A DNA stretch of 62,153 nt from Xenococcus sp. MO_188.B8. GTDB taxonomy: Bacteria; Cyanobacteriota; Cyanobacteriia; Cyanobacteriales; Xenococcaceae. The stretch lies in the NCBI GenBank assembly GCA_030065615.1, contig JASJDR010000041.1, positions 1 through 62,153 of the forward strand, read 5' to 3'. Under the pieces are notes generated by a model. It saw only the letters and a list, made by a program, of their open reading frames with translations. It searched no databases and had not been told where the DNA came from. Shown piece by piece: positions 54,295 through 62,153 of the stretch (within the stretch, counting starts at the first letter, position 1; the number at the start of each line of letters is the position of its first letter). The position numbers were made by a program, and so were the translations under genes.

Positions 54295-55968
54295 CTACGT
54301 GGCGGAGTTTTCCCAGGGACTTTCTGAGGATGTCTCCAACTTAGAGTTTAGAAACTCTCTTTTTACAGCTAAAAGCGTAATGTCATCAGACTGTTCAGAA
54401 TCTCCAATATGAGCTAATATTTCCAGTTTTATGGTCTCTAAAATTTCCTGAGCAGAAGCAAAGGTTTGAGCAACAATTTTTAAGAGGCGTTCTCGGGTAA
54501 AAAAATTCCTATTATTATCACGAGCCTCAGTAATACCATCGGTATAACCTAATAAAATATCTCCTGAATCAATACAAGTTTGCTCAATTTTAAAATCTGT
54601 ATCAGGGATAATTCCTACCGCAGTTCCAGTAGATTTCAGAAATTCTTTCATATCTCCATAAGCATCAATAATTAGTAAAGGCTCATGTCCTCCATTAATA
54701 TAAGTTAGGATGCCAGTTTCGATATTTAATACCCCAAAAAACAGGGTAGCAAACATTCCTATATCACCGTGATTTTGCACGATATAACTATTGGTAAGTT
54801 TAACGGCTTTGAGAATATTAAAGTGCAGGTAATTAATTTCCTTGTTCTCGTTCAGAGAAGAGTTTTTATGGTTAAGACATCCCACCTCATCTAGATAGGT
54901 TTGACCCGAAAAAATGCGAATCAAACTGCGAAAAAGTCCCATAAATAATCCTGCACTAACTCCCTTGTCGCAAACATCAGCAATGACTAGACCGATATTG
55001 TTATCGGGAAGTTCAAAAACATCATAGAAGTCACCAGCAACCCGACGAGCAGGAGACATAAAAGCAGAAATTTCCCAGCCAGGTTTCTGTAAAATTTGTG
55101 TTGGTAGAAAATTCTTCTGCATTAGACGACCTTTTTCCAACTCGCGATCGAGAGCTTGGGAATAGGCTGCCTCTCTCTCTAAACTCAGTTTTAGAGCTGC
55201 TTCTGCTTGTTTGCGAGCCTGAATCGCTTCTGTAATTTGACTAAACATTTGCTTAAAAGCAGCAATCACATCTCCCAATTCATCTTGACGTTGAATAGCA
55301 GCAGAGTAGAATTTAGGCGAGTTTTGGTCATGATAAATGGCTTCTCCTGCAACTAGTAAGTCACGCCGCAGACGGAATATGGGAGTAATCACGAGCGGTT
55401 CTAGGGCTATCCAAACCGTTATGGTCATAAAAAGGGAGATAATTACAACTAAGCCCCCTATCCTGAAGACGTAGGCAATTAATTCCCCTCTCACACTGGA
55501 GGCATCATGACGAATGACAATTGTGTAATCTGTCATCATCTCAGTGCCTGACCAAACCACGTCATCATAGAAAGAACCATTCCGTCTAGGAGAATAGTTA
55601 TTGATTTGAGACATGGAAAGTTGTGGCGGTTCGCCAAAGGTGCCAACCAGTTGCCCAGAAGATTGATAAACTGCCCCACCTTGGATGAGAGAGTTGTTTT
55701 GTTGCAGTTCTCTTAAGTGATTTATGAGGTCTTCGTCAGAAACGTTAGGATAGGTAATCAAAATCCAAGCAAGTTTTCCAGAAGAAACCTCTTTGAGTTG
55801 GGAAAGAAGCTCTTGTTCTCGGCGTTGAACTGAGGGAACTAAAATAATACCTTCAATGACAACAATTCCCATAAACACCCAAAAGACAATTCTTCGGGAC
55901 AGAGGAGAGTTGAATCGAGTGGTAAAGCCTTTGACAAATCTTCTGAGATGAGCAGAAACCATCTTCAT
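54295..55968 (-). CDS. icfG: IcfG-like SpoIIE/PP2C phosphatase with HAMP
   Basis: About 557 residues from ATG 55968 with GGAG just ahead. A longer frame to 56130 is translated repeat DNA and is rejected. Membrane helix 1 is about 25-45, with an extracytoplasmic sensor to about 165. Helix 2 and HAMP follow (about 170-260), then a coiled linker. The PP2C-type domain has metal ligands in VAGDFYDVF, IADVCDKGVSAGLFM, GYTDGITEA and SDDITLLAVKR. It would dephosphorylate the two STAS proteins in response to an outside signal. Its context matches Synechocystis IcfG (slr1860), linked to glucose and inorganic carbon use. Confidence 0.85.
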   Translation of the reverse strand: MKMVSAHLRRFVKGFTTRFNSPLSRRIVFWVFMGIVVIEGIILVPSVQRREQELLSQLKEVSSGKLAWILITYPNVSDEDLINHLRELQQNNSLIQGGAVYQSSGQLVGTFGEPPQLSMSQINNYSPRRNGSFYDDVVWSGTEMMTDYTIVIRHDASSVRGELIAYVFRIGGLVVIISLFMTITVWIALEPLVITPIFRLRRDLLVAGEAIYHDQNSPKFYSAAIQRQDELGDVIAAFKQMFSQITEAIQARKQAEAALKLSLEREAAYSQALDRELEKGRLMQKNFLPTQILQKPGWEISAFMSPARRVAGDFYDVFELPDNNIGLVIADVCDKGVSAGLFMGLFRSLIRIFSGQTYLDEVGCLNHKNSSLNENKEINYLHFNILKAVKLTNSYIVQNHGDIGMFATLFFGVLNIETGILTYINGGHEPLLIIDAYGDMKEFLKSTGTAVGIIPDTDFKIEQTCIDSGDILLGYTDGITEARDNNRNFFTRERLLKIVAQTFASAQEILETIKLEILAHIGDSEQSDDITLLAVKREFLNSKLETSSESPWENSAT

Positions 55969-56005
55969 TCGCTCCGACGTGAGTTTAGATGTTAGTTCGT
56001 AGTTC

Positions 56006-56135
56006 GTAGGTTGGGTTAGCGACAGCGTAACCCAACGAAACCATGTCTTGTGTTGGGTTGCATCCTTCTTCTTACGAAAGTTGCTCATGGGGGAAAGCCC
56101 CGCCCAAGACCGCACTTTCGCGCAACCCAACCTAC
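56006..56135. repeat. GTAGGTTGGGTT element with nested insertion
   Basis: Outer ends GTAGGTTGGGTTAGCG and CGCAACCCAACCTAC as in 50711-50786. The interior is enlarged by a block with CATGGGGGAAAGCCCCGCCC and AAGACCGCACTTTCGCG. Part of it reads as an N-terminal extension of the phosphatase frame, which is an artefact. Confidence 0.75.
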
Positions 56136-56161
56136 AATTTAAAACTGTCTAAGAGCTATTA

Positions 56162-57280
56162 TTAAGCTAATTGCCGCTGTTGAGTTTCAGAAAGAGTAGG
56201 ATAGTCAATATATCCTTGTTCTTTTTGAGTGTAAAAAGTAGAACGATCATAAGGATTTAAGGACGCATCAAGTTTGAATCGCTCGGGTAGATCGGGATTA
56301 GCGATAAACAATCTGCCATAGGCGACCAAATCGGCATTTCCTGAAGCTAGTACTGAATTCCCCATATCGCGGGTGTAACCTCCTGCCGTGATGAGAGTGC
56401 CTTGGAAAATAGGACGAAAGAATTTGACTCCCAATCCGTTAGAATCGTCCTCAATATTTTTATCGCCTTGAATTCTGGGCTCTACGATATGGAGGTATGC
56501 CAAGCTAAAACGATTGAGTTCTTTTCCTACATAGCCAAATAACGCCTGGGGATTAGAATCCTGCATACTCATAAAAGTACTAGAAGGAGATAGCCGAACC
56601 CCAACACGATCGCCTCCCCAGACGCTAGTGACAGCTTCGGTAACTTCTATCAAGAAACGAGCGCGATTGGCAATCGACCCCCCATAGCGATCGCTACGTT
56701 GGTTAGAACCATCTTGCAAAAATTCATCCAGGAGATAACCATTGGCACTGTGAATTTCTACTCCATCAAAGCCTGCCTTCATAGCATTTTGAGCTGCTTG
56801 GCGATATTGCTCGACAATCTCTGGAATTTCTGCGGTTTCTAAAGCCCGAGGAACTACAAAAGGTTTTTCTCCTTCATAGGTAGCAGCCATGCCTTCAGGG
56901 GCGATCGCGCTTGGGGCAACAGGAAGTGCACCATTGGGTTGTAGGGAAGGATGGGAAACTCGTCCGACGTGCCACAGTTGTAAGAAAATCAGTCCCCCGC
57001 GATCGTGAACTGCCTGAGTGACTAATTTCCAACCTGCTATCTGCTCGGATGAATGAATCCCTGGAGTGTAAGGATATCCTACTCCTTGGGGAGATATTTG
57101 AGTGGCTTCGCTAATAATCAGCGCGGCTGAGGCGCGTTGGGCATAGTATTGAGCATTTATCGGTTGGGGAACGTTGCCAGCTCCTGCTCGCATCCGAGTT
57201 AGAGGAGCCATGATAATGCGATGAGGTAGGGACAAAGAACCCAGTTGAAAAGATGAAAAGAGATTTACTTGTCTATTCAT
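56162..57280 (-). CDS. old yellow enzyme family alkene reductase
   Basis: About 372 residues from ATG 57280. An FMN-binding TIM barrel that reduces activated C=C bonds with NAD(P)H. Family marks are MAPLTRMRAGAGNVP, LQLWHVGRVSHPS, GFDGVEIHSANGYLLDEFLQ and RSDRYGGSIANRARF, with the substrate-binding His-Asn pair in IHSAN. It ends LITAGGY then VAYGRLFIANPDLPERF. It is in the detoxification part of the icfG-like region, upstream of the phosphatase. Confidence 0.93.
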   Translation of the reverse strand: MNRQVNLFSSFQLGSLSLPHRIIMAPLTRMRAGAGNVPQPINAQYYAQRASAALIISEATQISPQGVGYPYTPGIHSSEQIAGWKLVTQAVHDRGGLIFLQLWHVGRVSHPSLQPNGALPVAPSAIAPEGMAATYEGEKPFVVPRALETAEIPEIVEQYRQAAQNAMKAGFDGVEIHSANGYLLDEFLQDGSNQRSDRYGGSIANRARFLIEVTEAVTSVWGGDRVGVRLSPSSTFMSMQDSNPQALFGYVGKELNRFSLAYLHIVEPRIQGDKNIEDDSNGLGVKFFRPIFQGTLITAGGYTRDMGNSVLASGNADLVAYGRLFIANPDLPERFKLDASLNPYDRSTFYTQKEQGYIDYPTLSETQQRQLA

Positions 57281-57370
57281 AAGTTGCTGTGCCAAATAAA
57301 TTGCCGAGAATTGATAGGTGTTAGGTGTTAGGTTTTGGGAATAGAGAAGAAAGTCTAATGCGAAGAAAAA

Positions 57371-57402
57371 AAGCTAATAGCTAATCGCGAAGCGATTTTA
57401 AG
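57371..57402. repeat. GCTAATA heptamer and HIP1-like end
   Basis: GCTAATAGCTAATCGCGAAG followed by CGATTTTAAGA, a near copy of 32318-32355. Confidence 0.65.
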
Positions 57403-58027
57403 ATTCAGCAGAAGCAATAAGCTCTCGATCTTTTTGGTTGACTTCTTGTAAAAAGACTTCCATGAATTCTTCAACTACCCCAGGATGTTTTCCCGTGATC
57501 AGACTACCATCGACATAGGTAGCAGCTGTTTCTTCTCCTTGGTAGATGACAATTCCTCCAGAATTTTCTACATCACAGATAATGTTGTGAGCACAGGTTA
57601 CTTTACGACCTTTGAGTAATGCTACATCGGCGCAAAAAAGCCACAGGCTATGGCAAATCGTGCCAATTTTCAGAGTATGATTGTCCATCTTGGCTACCGC
57701 ATGGCGCAGAAATTCAACCGCAGGAGACTTATTAGGCTGCCCTGGTTGAGGATTTACCTGATAACGCAGGCGATCCATCGCATAGCCACCAATCAAAATA
57801 ATGCCTTCGTAATCCTCAGGAGATACATCTTGAAAGTCTACAGTTACAGTAGCTTCTTCTTCGTGGTCATTTCCTTTAAAGGTTAGTTGTGGTTGTCCCC
57901 AGAGATTAGAAAGATACTCCACCTCATAGCCATGTTCGGGAAAGAATTCATTAAATCTTCGATACTCAGTTTCATCAAAGTGTTCTTCGATAACAACCCC
58001 GATTTTTCCTTTCGTTTTCGTTGACAT
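57398..58027 (-). CDS. DJ-1/PfpI family protein
   Basis: A 209-residue class-I glutamine-amidotransferase-like protein. The nucleophile elbow is TICHSLWLFC (Cys about 132), with GIILIGGYAMDRL ahead and ITGKHPGVVEEFMEVFLQ behind. Possible roles are a glyoxalase/deglycase, a peptidase or a chaperone. It is separated by 2 bases from the carboxymuconolactone decarboxylase gene, so they form an operon. From memory slr1854 holds the same position in Synechocystis. Confidence 0.88.
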   Translation of the reverse strand: MSTKTKGKIGVVIEEHFDETEYRRFNEFFPEHGYEVEYLSNLWGQPQLTFKGNDHEEEATVTVDFQDVSPEDYEGIILIGGYAMDRLRYQVNPQPGQPNKSPAVEFLRHAVAKMDNHTLKIGTICHSLWLFCADVALLKGRKVTCAHNIICDVENSGGIVIYQGEETAATYVDGSLITGKHPGVVEEFMEVFLQEVNQKDRELIASAES

Positions 58028-58029
58028 TG

Positions 58030-58401
58030 CTAACTAACTCCTGATTGATTATCTGCAAAAATCTCATTCAACATTCCGAAACAGCCTGCTGCTTTGTTAA
58101 ACCCGGCATAGACGCACATAAACAACAACAATTCTTCGATTTCCTCTCGGGTTGCACCTTGTTTTAGAGCCATATTGACATGGGCGCCAAAAGGATTACC
58201 AGCTCCGGTTTGGTCTTGATTAACCACATCAACTGCGATAGTAATCAAGGCTTTTGTCTTCTGGTCGATTAAGGGCAATCCCCAGACTTCACCTGCCACA
58301 CGAGTACATAATTCACCAAATTTTGGGTTAATACTGTTTAATCCTGTTTGCAATTCTTGATCATCTAGAACTGCATTTTTTAACATTACTTTTTCTGTCA
58401 T
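58030..58401 (-). CDS. carboxymuconolactone decarboxylase / AhpD-like protein
   Basis: A 123-residue CMD-type helical protein (LCTRVAGEVWGLPLIDQKTK, NMALKQGATREEIEELLLFM, AGFNKAAGCFGMLNEIF). There is no CxxC pair as in AhpD: a single Cys at CVYAGF and another at AGCFGM are present, so a thiol role is uncertain. It is in an operon with the DJ-1 gene (2-base gap) and the NTF2-like gene (5-base gap). Confidence 0.88.
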   Translation of the reverse strand: MTEKVMLKNAVLDDQELQTGLNSINPKFGELCTRVAGEVWGLPLIDQKTKALITIAVDVVNQDQTGAGNPFGAHVNMALKQGATREEIEELLLFMCVYAGFNKAAGCFGMLNEIFADNQSGVS

Positions 58402-58406
58402 AATTT

Positions 58407-58976
58407 TTAGGCAACTTTAATTAATTTGAGCAATTGTTCTGGAGCAAAAACATCACGATAGAAAGTTAACTGTTCAGTTTTTAAATAACAGCCACCTCGA
58501 TGACCACGACGTACCCAAGTAACACTTCCTTTGGCAATAGTTTCGTTAGTTTCATCATCAACACACTTCCATTCAAATAAAGTATGTTCACCAGAAAACA
58601 TCACAATAGGCCAACACATAGTTACCCCAGGTTGAGCAATTAAAGCCCACCAGTGTTGTTCTCTTTGTTGCTGCTCTTTTAACCCGTGATAAGGGCCATC
58701 TTGGCAAAGATAGATCAGGTCTTCTCGATATTCTCCTGTCAAAATATCGCCTCTTCCCTGTCTTAATGCTTCACAATGACTAGGCCACCATTCTTTATTT
58801 TCTTTTTCTATTTGCTCTAGAGTATAATTAGAATTTATTTCTGGTAATTTGTCTTCTTTTTTACTGATTAATTCCTCAGCTAATTGAATAAGCTTTTCTT
58901 GCATATCTTTTGAAACTAGCCCAGGTCTAGAATAATCTGCTGTTAGTTCCTTGTAGTAATTGATTCGCTGATTCAT
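58407..58976 (-). CDS. NTF2/SnoaL-like protein
   Basis: About 189 residues from ATG 58976. The frame is open for 50 more codons upstream, but these lack a good start. The core (about 80-175) has WWPSHCEALRQGRGDILTGE, DGPYHGLKEQQQREQHWWAL and HTLFEWKCVDDETNETIAKG, compatible with an NTF2-like cone fold for a small ligand. It is the first gene of the operon with CMD and DJ-1. No catalytic residues can be named. Confidence 0.7.
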   Translation of the reverse strand: MNQRINYYKELTADYSRPGLVSKDMQEKLIQLAEELISKKEDKLPEINSNYTLEQIEKENKEWWPSHCEALRQGRGDILTGEYREDLIYLCQDGPYHGLKEQQQREQHWWALIAQPGVTMCWPIVMFSGEHTLFEWKCVDDETNETIAKGSVTWVRRGHRGGCYLKTEQLTFYRDVFAPEQLLKLIKVA

Positions 58977-59330
58977 AGGGGATAAATCTCTTTTTGTGTT
59001 CAGTAAAAATTTAACTTCAATAATTATTAACTCATGGAGTTCTGAGATTAATCTGAAAAATTTCCTGAATTTTCTGAGAATTAAATGAGAATGGCTAGTC
59101 GTGCATTTGCCATTGGTTTTTGTCAATATATGTATTACTTTTGGATTAAAACTCTGGTAAAAACTTCAATTTTTCGCTAATCGCTGTCTATTCTTTTATG
59201 CTGCAACCAGACAAAGACTCCCAAATTAAAAAATATTCCATGCCTGCGCTGACCGCATTCCGCGGTCAAAAATTGAATAATTGATTTTCTGGAAGTCTCT
59301 AAGCGCAAGCATCAGTTCATGGTTAGACTC

Positions 59331-59981
59331 TTATAAGGCAAGTTTAGATAGAGTTTGAACAATTATTTCGGGGTCAAGCCGTTTTGTATAGTCGGAATCG
59401 ACGAAACAGTAAACTACTGTACCTTTGCGATCAATAATATAGGTTGCAGCAAGTGGTAGTTCATAGGTTTCATCGCCATTGTGAGCAGGGAGATTGATCC
59501 CAAACCCTTCGTAGATAGGACGTAGTTGTTCGGGGAGGGTGAAGATAAGTCCAAATTTCTTGGCCACTTGATTGCCGACATCGCTGAGGACTTCAAAGGT
59601 TAATTCATTTTTTTCTGCAGTCGAGAGGGAATTATCAGGAGTTTGGGGGGAAATGGCCACAAGAGTCGCTCCCTGCTCTTGAATTAAGGGTAGATATTGT
59701 TGCAAAGTTCGCAATTCTAAGTTGCAGTAGGGACACCACTGACCTCGATAAAATGAAATTACTACTGGCCCAGCTTGCAAAAGTTCTTTTAATGTTACTG
59801 CTTTCGTAAGCGCATTTGGCAAAGTGAAATCTGGCACTTGCTCCCCAACTTTTAAGGCTTGCTCAATGATGTTGGAATTAAGCAAATCTTGGGTTGCCTG
59901 GTTCATGGAAGCTTTGATTTCGTCTGGATGGTTAGCAACCAATTGATTTCGCAGATTAATGAGGTCTTGAGTCAAACTCAT
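59331..59981 (-). CDS. peroxiredoxin-like thiol peroxidase
   Basis: About 216 residues from ATG 59981; an in-frame GTG at 60032 is also open. A helical N-terminal extension precedes the AhpC/TSA thioredoxin fold: FTLPNALTKAVTLKELLQAG, then SFYRGQWCPYCNLELRTLQQ with a CxxC (WCPYC) in place of the usual TxxC. ATYIIDRKGTVVYCFVD is near the end. Probably reduces hydroperoxides in the cytoplasm. A LysR gene is divergent with about 250 bases between the starts, a common regulator-target pair. Confidence 0.85.
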   Translation of the reverse strand: MSLTQDLINLRNQLVANHPDEIKASMNQATQDLLNSNIIEQALKVGEQVPDFTLPNALTKAVTLKELLQAGPVVISFYRGQWCPYCNLELRTLQQYLPLIQEQGATLVAISPQTPDNSLSTAEKNELTFEVLSDVGNQVAKKFGLIFTLPEQLRPIYEGFGINLPAHNGDETYELPLAATYIIDRKGTVVYCFVDSDYTKRLDPEIIVQTLSKLAL

Positions 59982-60235
59982 GGTTAATATTCTCCAAAAA
60001 AGATATCTGATAAGTATAGTTGGCTGCTTCACATGGAAGCACTCAAGTCCTGAAATTGATAAAAATTAAATGATTAGATAACTGTAAGGAGTTTCAACAA
60101 CAATCCTTGAGAAAACTTTACAGAAAGACTAATCTAATAGCAAGACGATTTTCGCTATCAAAACCATAGCTATTATCTATAGAAGCGAAGCTCCGAAAAT
60201 GTTAGTTTTTAGATATATAAAACAACACCTAATTC

Positions 60236-61105
60236 ATGGATTTATATCAAATCGAGTATTTTCTGGCGATCGCTGAATACGGAGGATTTTCCCTGGCAGC
60301 AGACCGTTTAAATGTTTCCCAGCCTTCTTTATCCAATGGCATCAAAAAACTAGAAAAAGAATTAGGAGTACTTTTGTTTGAACGGGGAGGGAGAAGGGCG
60401 CTACTAACCCCAGCAGGAAAATCTTTTGTGGAACAAGCAGAGAATATTCGACAGCAGTATCAATCTGCCTTAAGCAAAATCAGAGATTTTCAAGCCCGTC
60501 CCATTCTGAAGTTGGGCGTGGTTTGTACTCTTCGCATCAGCACTATTAGCAATCTGGTTAGTAGATTCCGTCTGCAATATCCCCATATCGCGATCGAACT
60601 GCGAGATAGCCATCGAGATGAGATTGATGATTGGTTAGAAAAAGGGGAAATTGATCTAGCCTTGACAGTTTTTAGAGGAAATGAGAATACCAAAATATCT
60701 CATCACTTATTCTTGCAGAATCTCAGACTGGCTGTTCCCGAAACTCACCCTTTTGCAACAAGAGATCGTATATCTTTAGCTGAACTAGATGGGCAACCCT
60801 ATATTAAGCGTATCAATTGTGAATTTTGGCGAGAATCTCCTCATCTATATGATTCAGCTGGAGTCTATCCTCACATTGTTTATATTGCCAATCAGGAAGA
60901 ATGGGTTATCCATCTTATTAGAGCTGGTTTAGGGATTAGCGTCATACCTGAGTGGAATAATTTATGCGGAATTAAATATGTTTCTTTAGAAAGTATTGAT
61001 TTATGGCGCACTATTGGTTTGAAATGGCGACAGCATCAAAACTCAGAGCTGGTGAATTTATTTCGGAATTTCACCACAACTCAGGATAGTTGTTTACTGC
61101 TTTAA
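60236..61105 (+). CDS. LysR-family transcriptional regulator
   Basis: A 289-residue LTTR. The N-terminal HTH (1-60) is YQIEYFLAIAEYGGFSLAAD, then LNVSQPSLSNGIKKLEKELG and LLFERGGRRALLTPAGKSFV. The substrate domain (about 90-289) has no cysteine pair arranged as in OxyR that I can recognise (C about 102, 198, 244, 285). It is divergent from the peroxiredoxin gene and probably controls it. The inducer is unknown. Confidence 0.92.
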   Translation: MDLYQIEYFLAIAEYGGFSLAADRLNVSQPSLSNGIKKLEKELGVLLFERGGRRALLTPAGKSFVEQAENIRQQYQSALSKIRDFQARPILKLGVVCTLRISTISNLVSRFRLQYPHIAIELRDSHRDEIDDWLEKGEIDLALTVFRGNENTKISHHLFLQNLRLAVPETHPFATRDRISLAELDGQPYIKRINCEFWRESPHLYDSAGVYPHIVYIANQEEWVIHLIRAGLGISVIPEWNNLCGIKYVSLESIDLWRTIGLKWRQHQNSELVNLFRNFTTTQDSCLLL

Positions 61106-61270
61106 CTTCATTTATCTCTCTTCTAAAAGAAGACCCTCGGCTACGCCGATGGGACGGGGCGTATAAACACTTGGGGAAACCCCAAGTGACAGCCCCTCAT
61201 GAATTTTGGTCATCCATGAAATAATAACACGAAATCTGGTATAATTACATTAGTAAATATCAGCTTTCAG
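61106..61270. mobile_element. upstream end of IS200/IS605-type element
   Basis: Holds a 21-base hairpin with nine-base arms (CACTTGGGG-AAA-CCCCAAGTG, about 61168-61188) within outer GGGGC/GCCCC arms, then CTGGTATAATTACATTAG as a likely promoter for tnpB. IS200/IS605 ends carry subterminal hairpins of this sort. The exact element boundary cannot be set. Confidence 0.5.
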
Positions 61271-62153
61271 ATGATATCTTTTACCTACGAATATAAGTTA
61301 AAACCAACAAAAAAACAGATTCAAGATATAGAAATGTATCTTGAAGTTTCTCGGGCGGTTTACAACTGGAATCACGGAGAAAGAAAAGATTGGATACAGT
61401 CTAGAAAAATTCCAATTGACCGATGTTCAATTGTCCAAGAATATATCATTCCTGCTGATAAACCTTTTCCTAACTACAATATCCAAGCTAATAACTTAAC
61501 TCAAGCTAAAAAGAAATATCTGCATTTAGCACAAGTTCATTCTCAAGTTTTACAGTCTAGTTTAAAAAGACTAGATCAAGCCTGGGATGATTTCTTTAAA
61601 GTAGAGAGTCGGGGCTTCCCTAAATTTAAAAACAAAAATAGATTTCGAAGCTTTGTCTATCCTCAAATTAAAAGAAGTGATTTCAAGGATACCGAAATTA
61701 GATTGCCTAAGATTGGCTGGTTGAGGATTAGAAAATCCCGAGAATATCCCACAGGATTTGAACCTAAGCAACTAAGGATTGTGAGAAAAGCTACGGGCTA
61801 TTTTGCCCAGATAATATTTGTTTCTCATGAATCAGTGCCTGATATTCTACCAGGAGAAACTAGTTTAGGATTGGATGCGGGAATTAGTTCTTTTGTTGCT
61901 AGTTCTAGAGGAGAGTTAATCAAGACTCCAGAATTTGTTTTGAGAGCCGCGAGAAAGTTGCAATCGGCGAGCGACCCCGCGCCGCCGACAGGCGCAAGGG
62001 AACGCGCGAGCTTACTTCAGCGTCGCTTAAAGAATAAAATAAAAGGGTCAGCTAATTGGTTAAAGCTCCAAAAGAAAATAGCACAATTACATTTCAAAGT
62101 AGCTAATCGTCGTGAAGATTGGCTATATAAATTAGCTCATCATTTTTGCTCTA
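61271..62153 (+). CDS. tnpB: TnpB RNA-guided nuclease (IS200/IS605), cut by window end
   Basis: The frame stays open from ATG 61271 to the last base (294 codons), so the C-terminus is missing. The N-terminus is typical: TYEYKLKPTKKQIQDIEMYL, then SRAVYNWNHGERK. SSLKRLDQAWDDFFKVESRG, GFPKFKNKNRFRSFVYPQ and the RuvC-I block LGLDAGISSFVASS with its Asp follow. Later RuvC and zinc-finger parts lie outside the window. No tnpA is adjacent upstream. A GC-rich insert (about 61958-62011) sits in frame between ARKLQS and LLQRRLKNK, where relatives run on directly. Confidence 0.88.
   Translation, partial: MISFTYEYKLKPTKKQIQDIEMYLEVSRAVYNWNHGERKDWIQSRKIPIDRCSIVQEYIIPADKPFPNYNIQANNLTQAKKKYLHLAQVHSQVLQSSLKRLDQAWDDFFKVESRGFPKFKNKNRFRSFVYPQIKRSDFKDTEIRLPKIGWLRIRKSREYPTGFEPKQLRIVRKATGYFAQIIFVSHESVPDILPGETSLGLDAGISSFVASSRGELIKTPEFVLRAARKLQSASDPAPPTGARERASLLQRRLKNKIKGSANWLKLQKKIAQLHFKVANRREDWLYKLAHHFCS
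61964..62010. repeat. GACCCCGCG element inside tnpB
   Basis: GCGACCCCGCG...GGCGCAAGGGAACGCGCGAG is the same core as at 33362-33472 and in the compound repeat at 15958-16058. It adds SASDPAPPTGARERAS to TnpB between RuvC-I and the bridge-helix-like segment, keeping the frame. Confidence 0.7.

Overview
The window is chromosomal DNA of a cyanobacterium. The evidence is the very frequent HIP1 octamer GCGATCGC, many period-7 short tandem repeats, and typically cyanobacterial genes: a PEP carboxylase of about 1,020 residues, DUF1822, CHASE2-CHAT, DUF928 and DUF4079 proteins, a short PedR-like LuxR regulator, and a gene set that matches, from memory, the icfG region of Synechocystis. I cannot name the species. 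The many relics (broken thyX, CHAT/TPR and monooxygenase genes, an IS fragment, a leftover piece of an N-ATPase operon) and the dense palindromic repeats point to a large, repeat-rich genome.

Layout. 0-7.4 kb: a small coiled-coil membrane protein, then a co-directional set of sigma-like protein, DUF1822, CHAT-CHASE2 and DUF928. 7.4-8.5 kb: an intact thyX of unusual type beside the wreck of an ordinary cyanobacterial thyX. 8.6-15.4 kb: a membrane histidine kinase and two CARDB-repeat genes related by partial tandem duplication. 15.4-16.6 kb: a non-coding island of nested palindromic elements. 16.6-27 kb: housekeeping genes (ppc, purH, uvrC), a PedR-like regulator, a propeller lipoprotein and a FIST-GGDEF cyclase. 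27.2-29.8 kb: a double-glycine leader peptide gene followed by two proteins that each join an RRE/PqqD-like winged helix to a heme-oxygenase-like (HDO) domain; I read this as a small peptide-modification (RiPP) system. 29.9-33.2 kb: DUF4079, an MFS exporter and recO. 33.5-37.4 kb: a decayed CHAT / NB-ARC / TPR conflict-type locus with a small hydrophobic-tailed protein. 37.8-45.3 kb: a matrixin-like protease, secG, a TPR protein, orphan N-ATPase genes atpC and atpQ next to a CPA2 antiporter, queE-queC and an IS4-type fragment.

45.4-59 kb is mostly minus strand and forms an icfG-type partner-switching and carbohydrate region. It holds an RsbW-like kinase, two STAS proteins, a SpoIIE/PP2C phosphatase, GlgX, an AGE-family enzyme, an old yellow enzyme, DJ-1, a carboxymuconolactone decarboxylase and an NTF2-like protein. 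A GH15-like enzyme lies beside it. The regulators probably form one phosphorylation switch controlling carbon or redox metabolism. 59.3-62.2 kb: a peroxiredoxin with a divergent LysR regulator, then a TnpB gene cut by the window edge.

A theme across the window is short structured repeats that sit not only between genes but inside reading frames (tnpB, FIST-GGDEF, the protease signal region, dead thyX), sometimes nested in each other with compensating changes in their stems. The two best candidates for undescribed biology are the RRE-HDO peptide cluster and this nested palindrome family.
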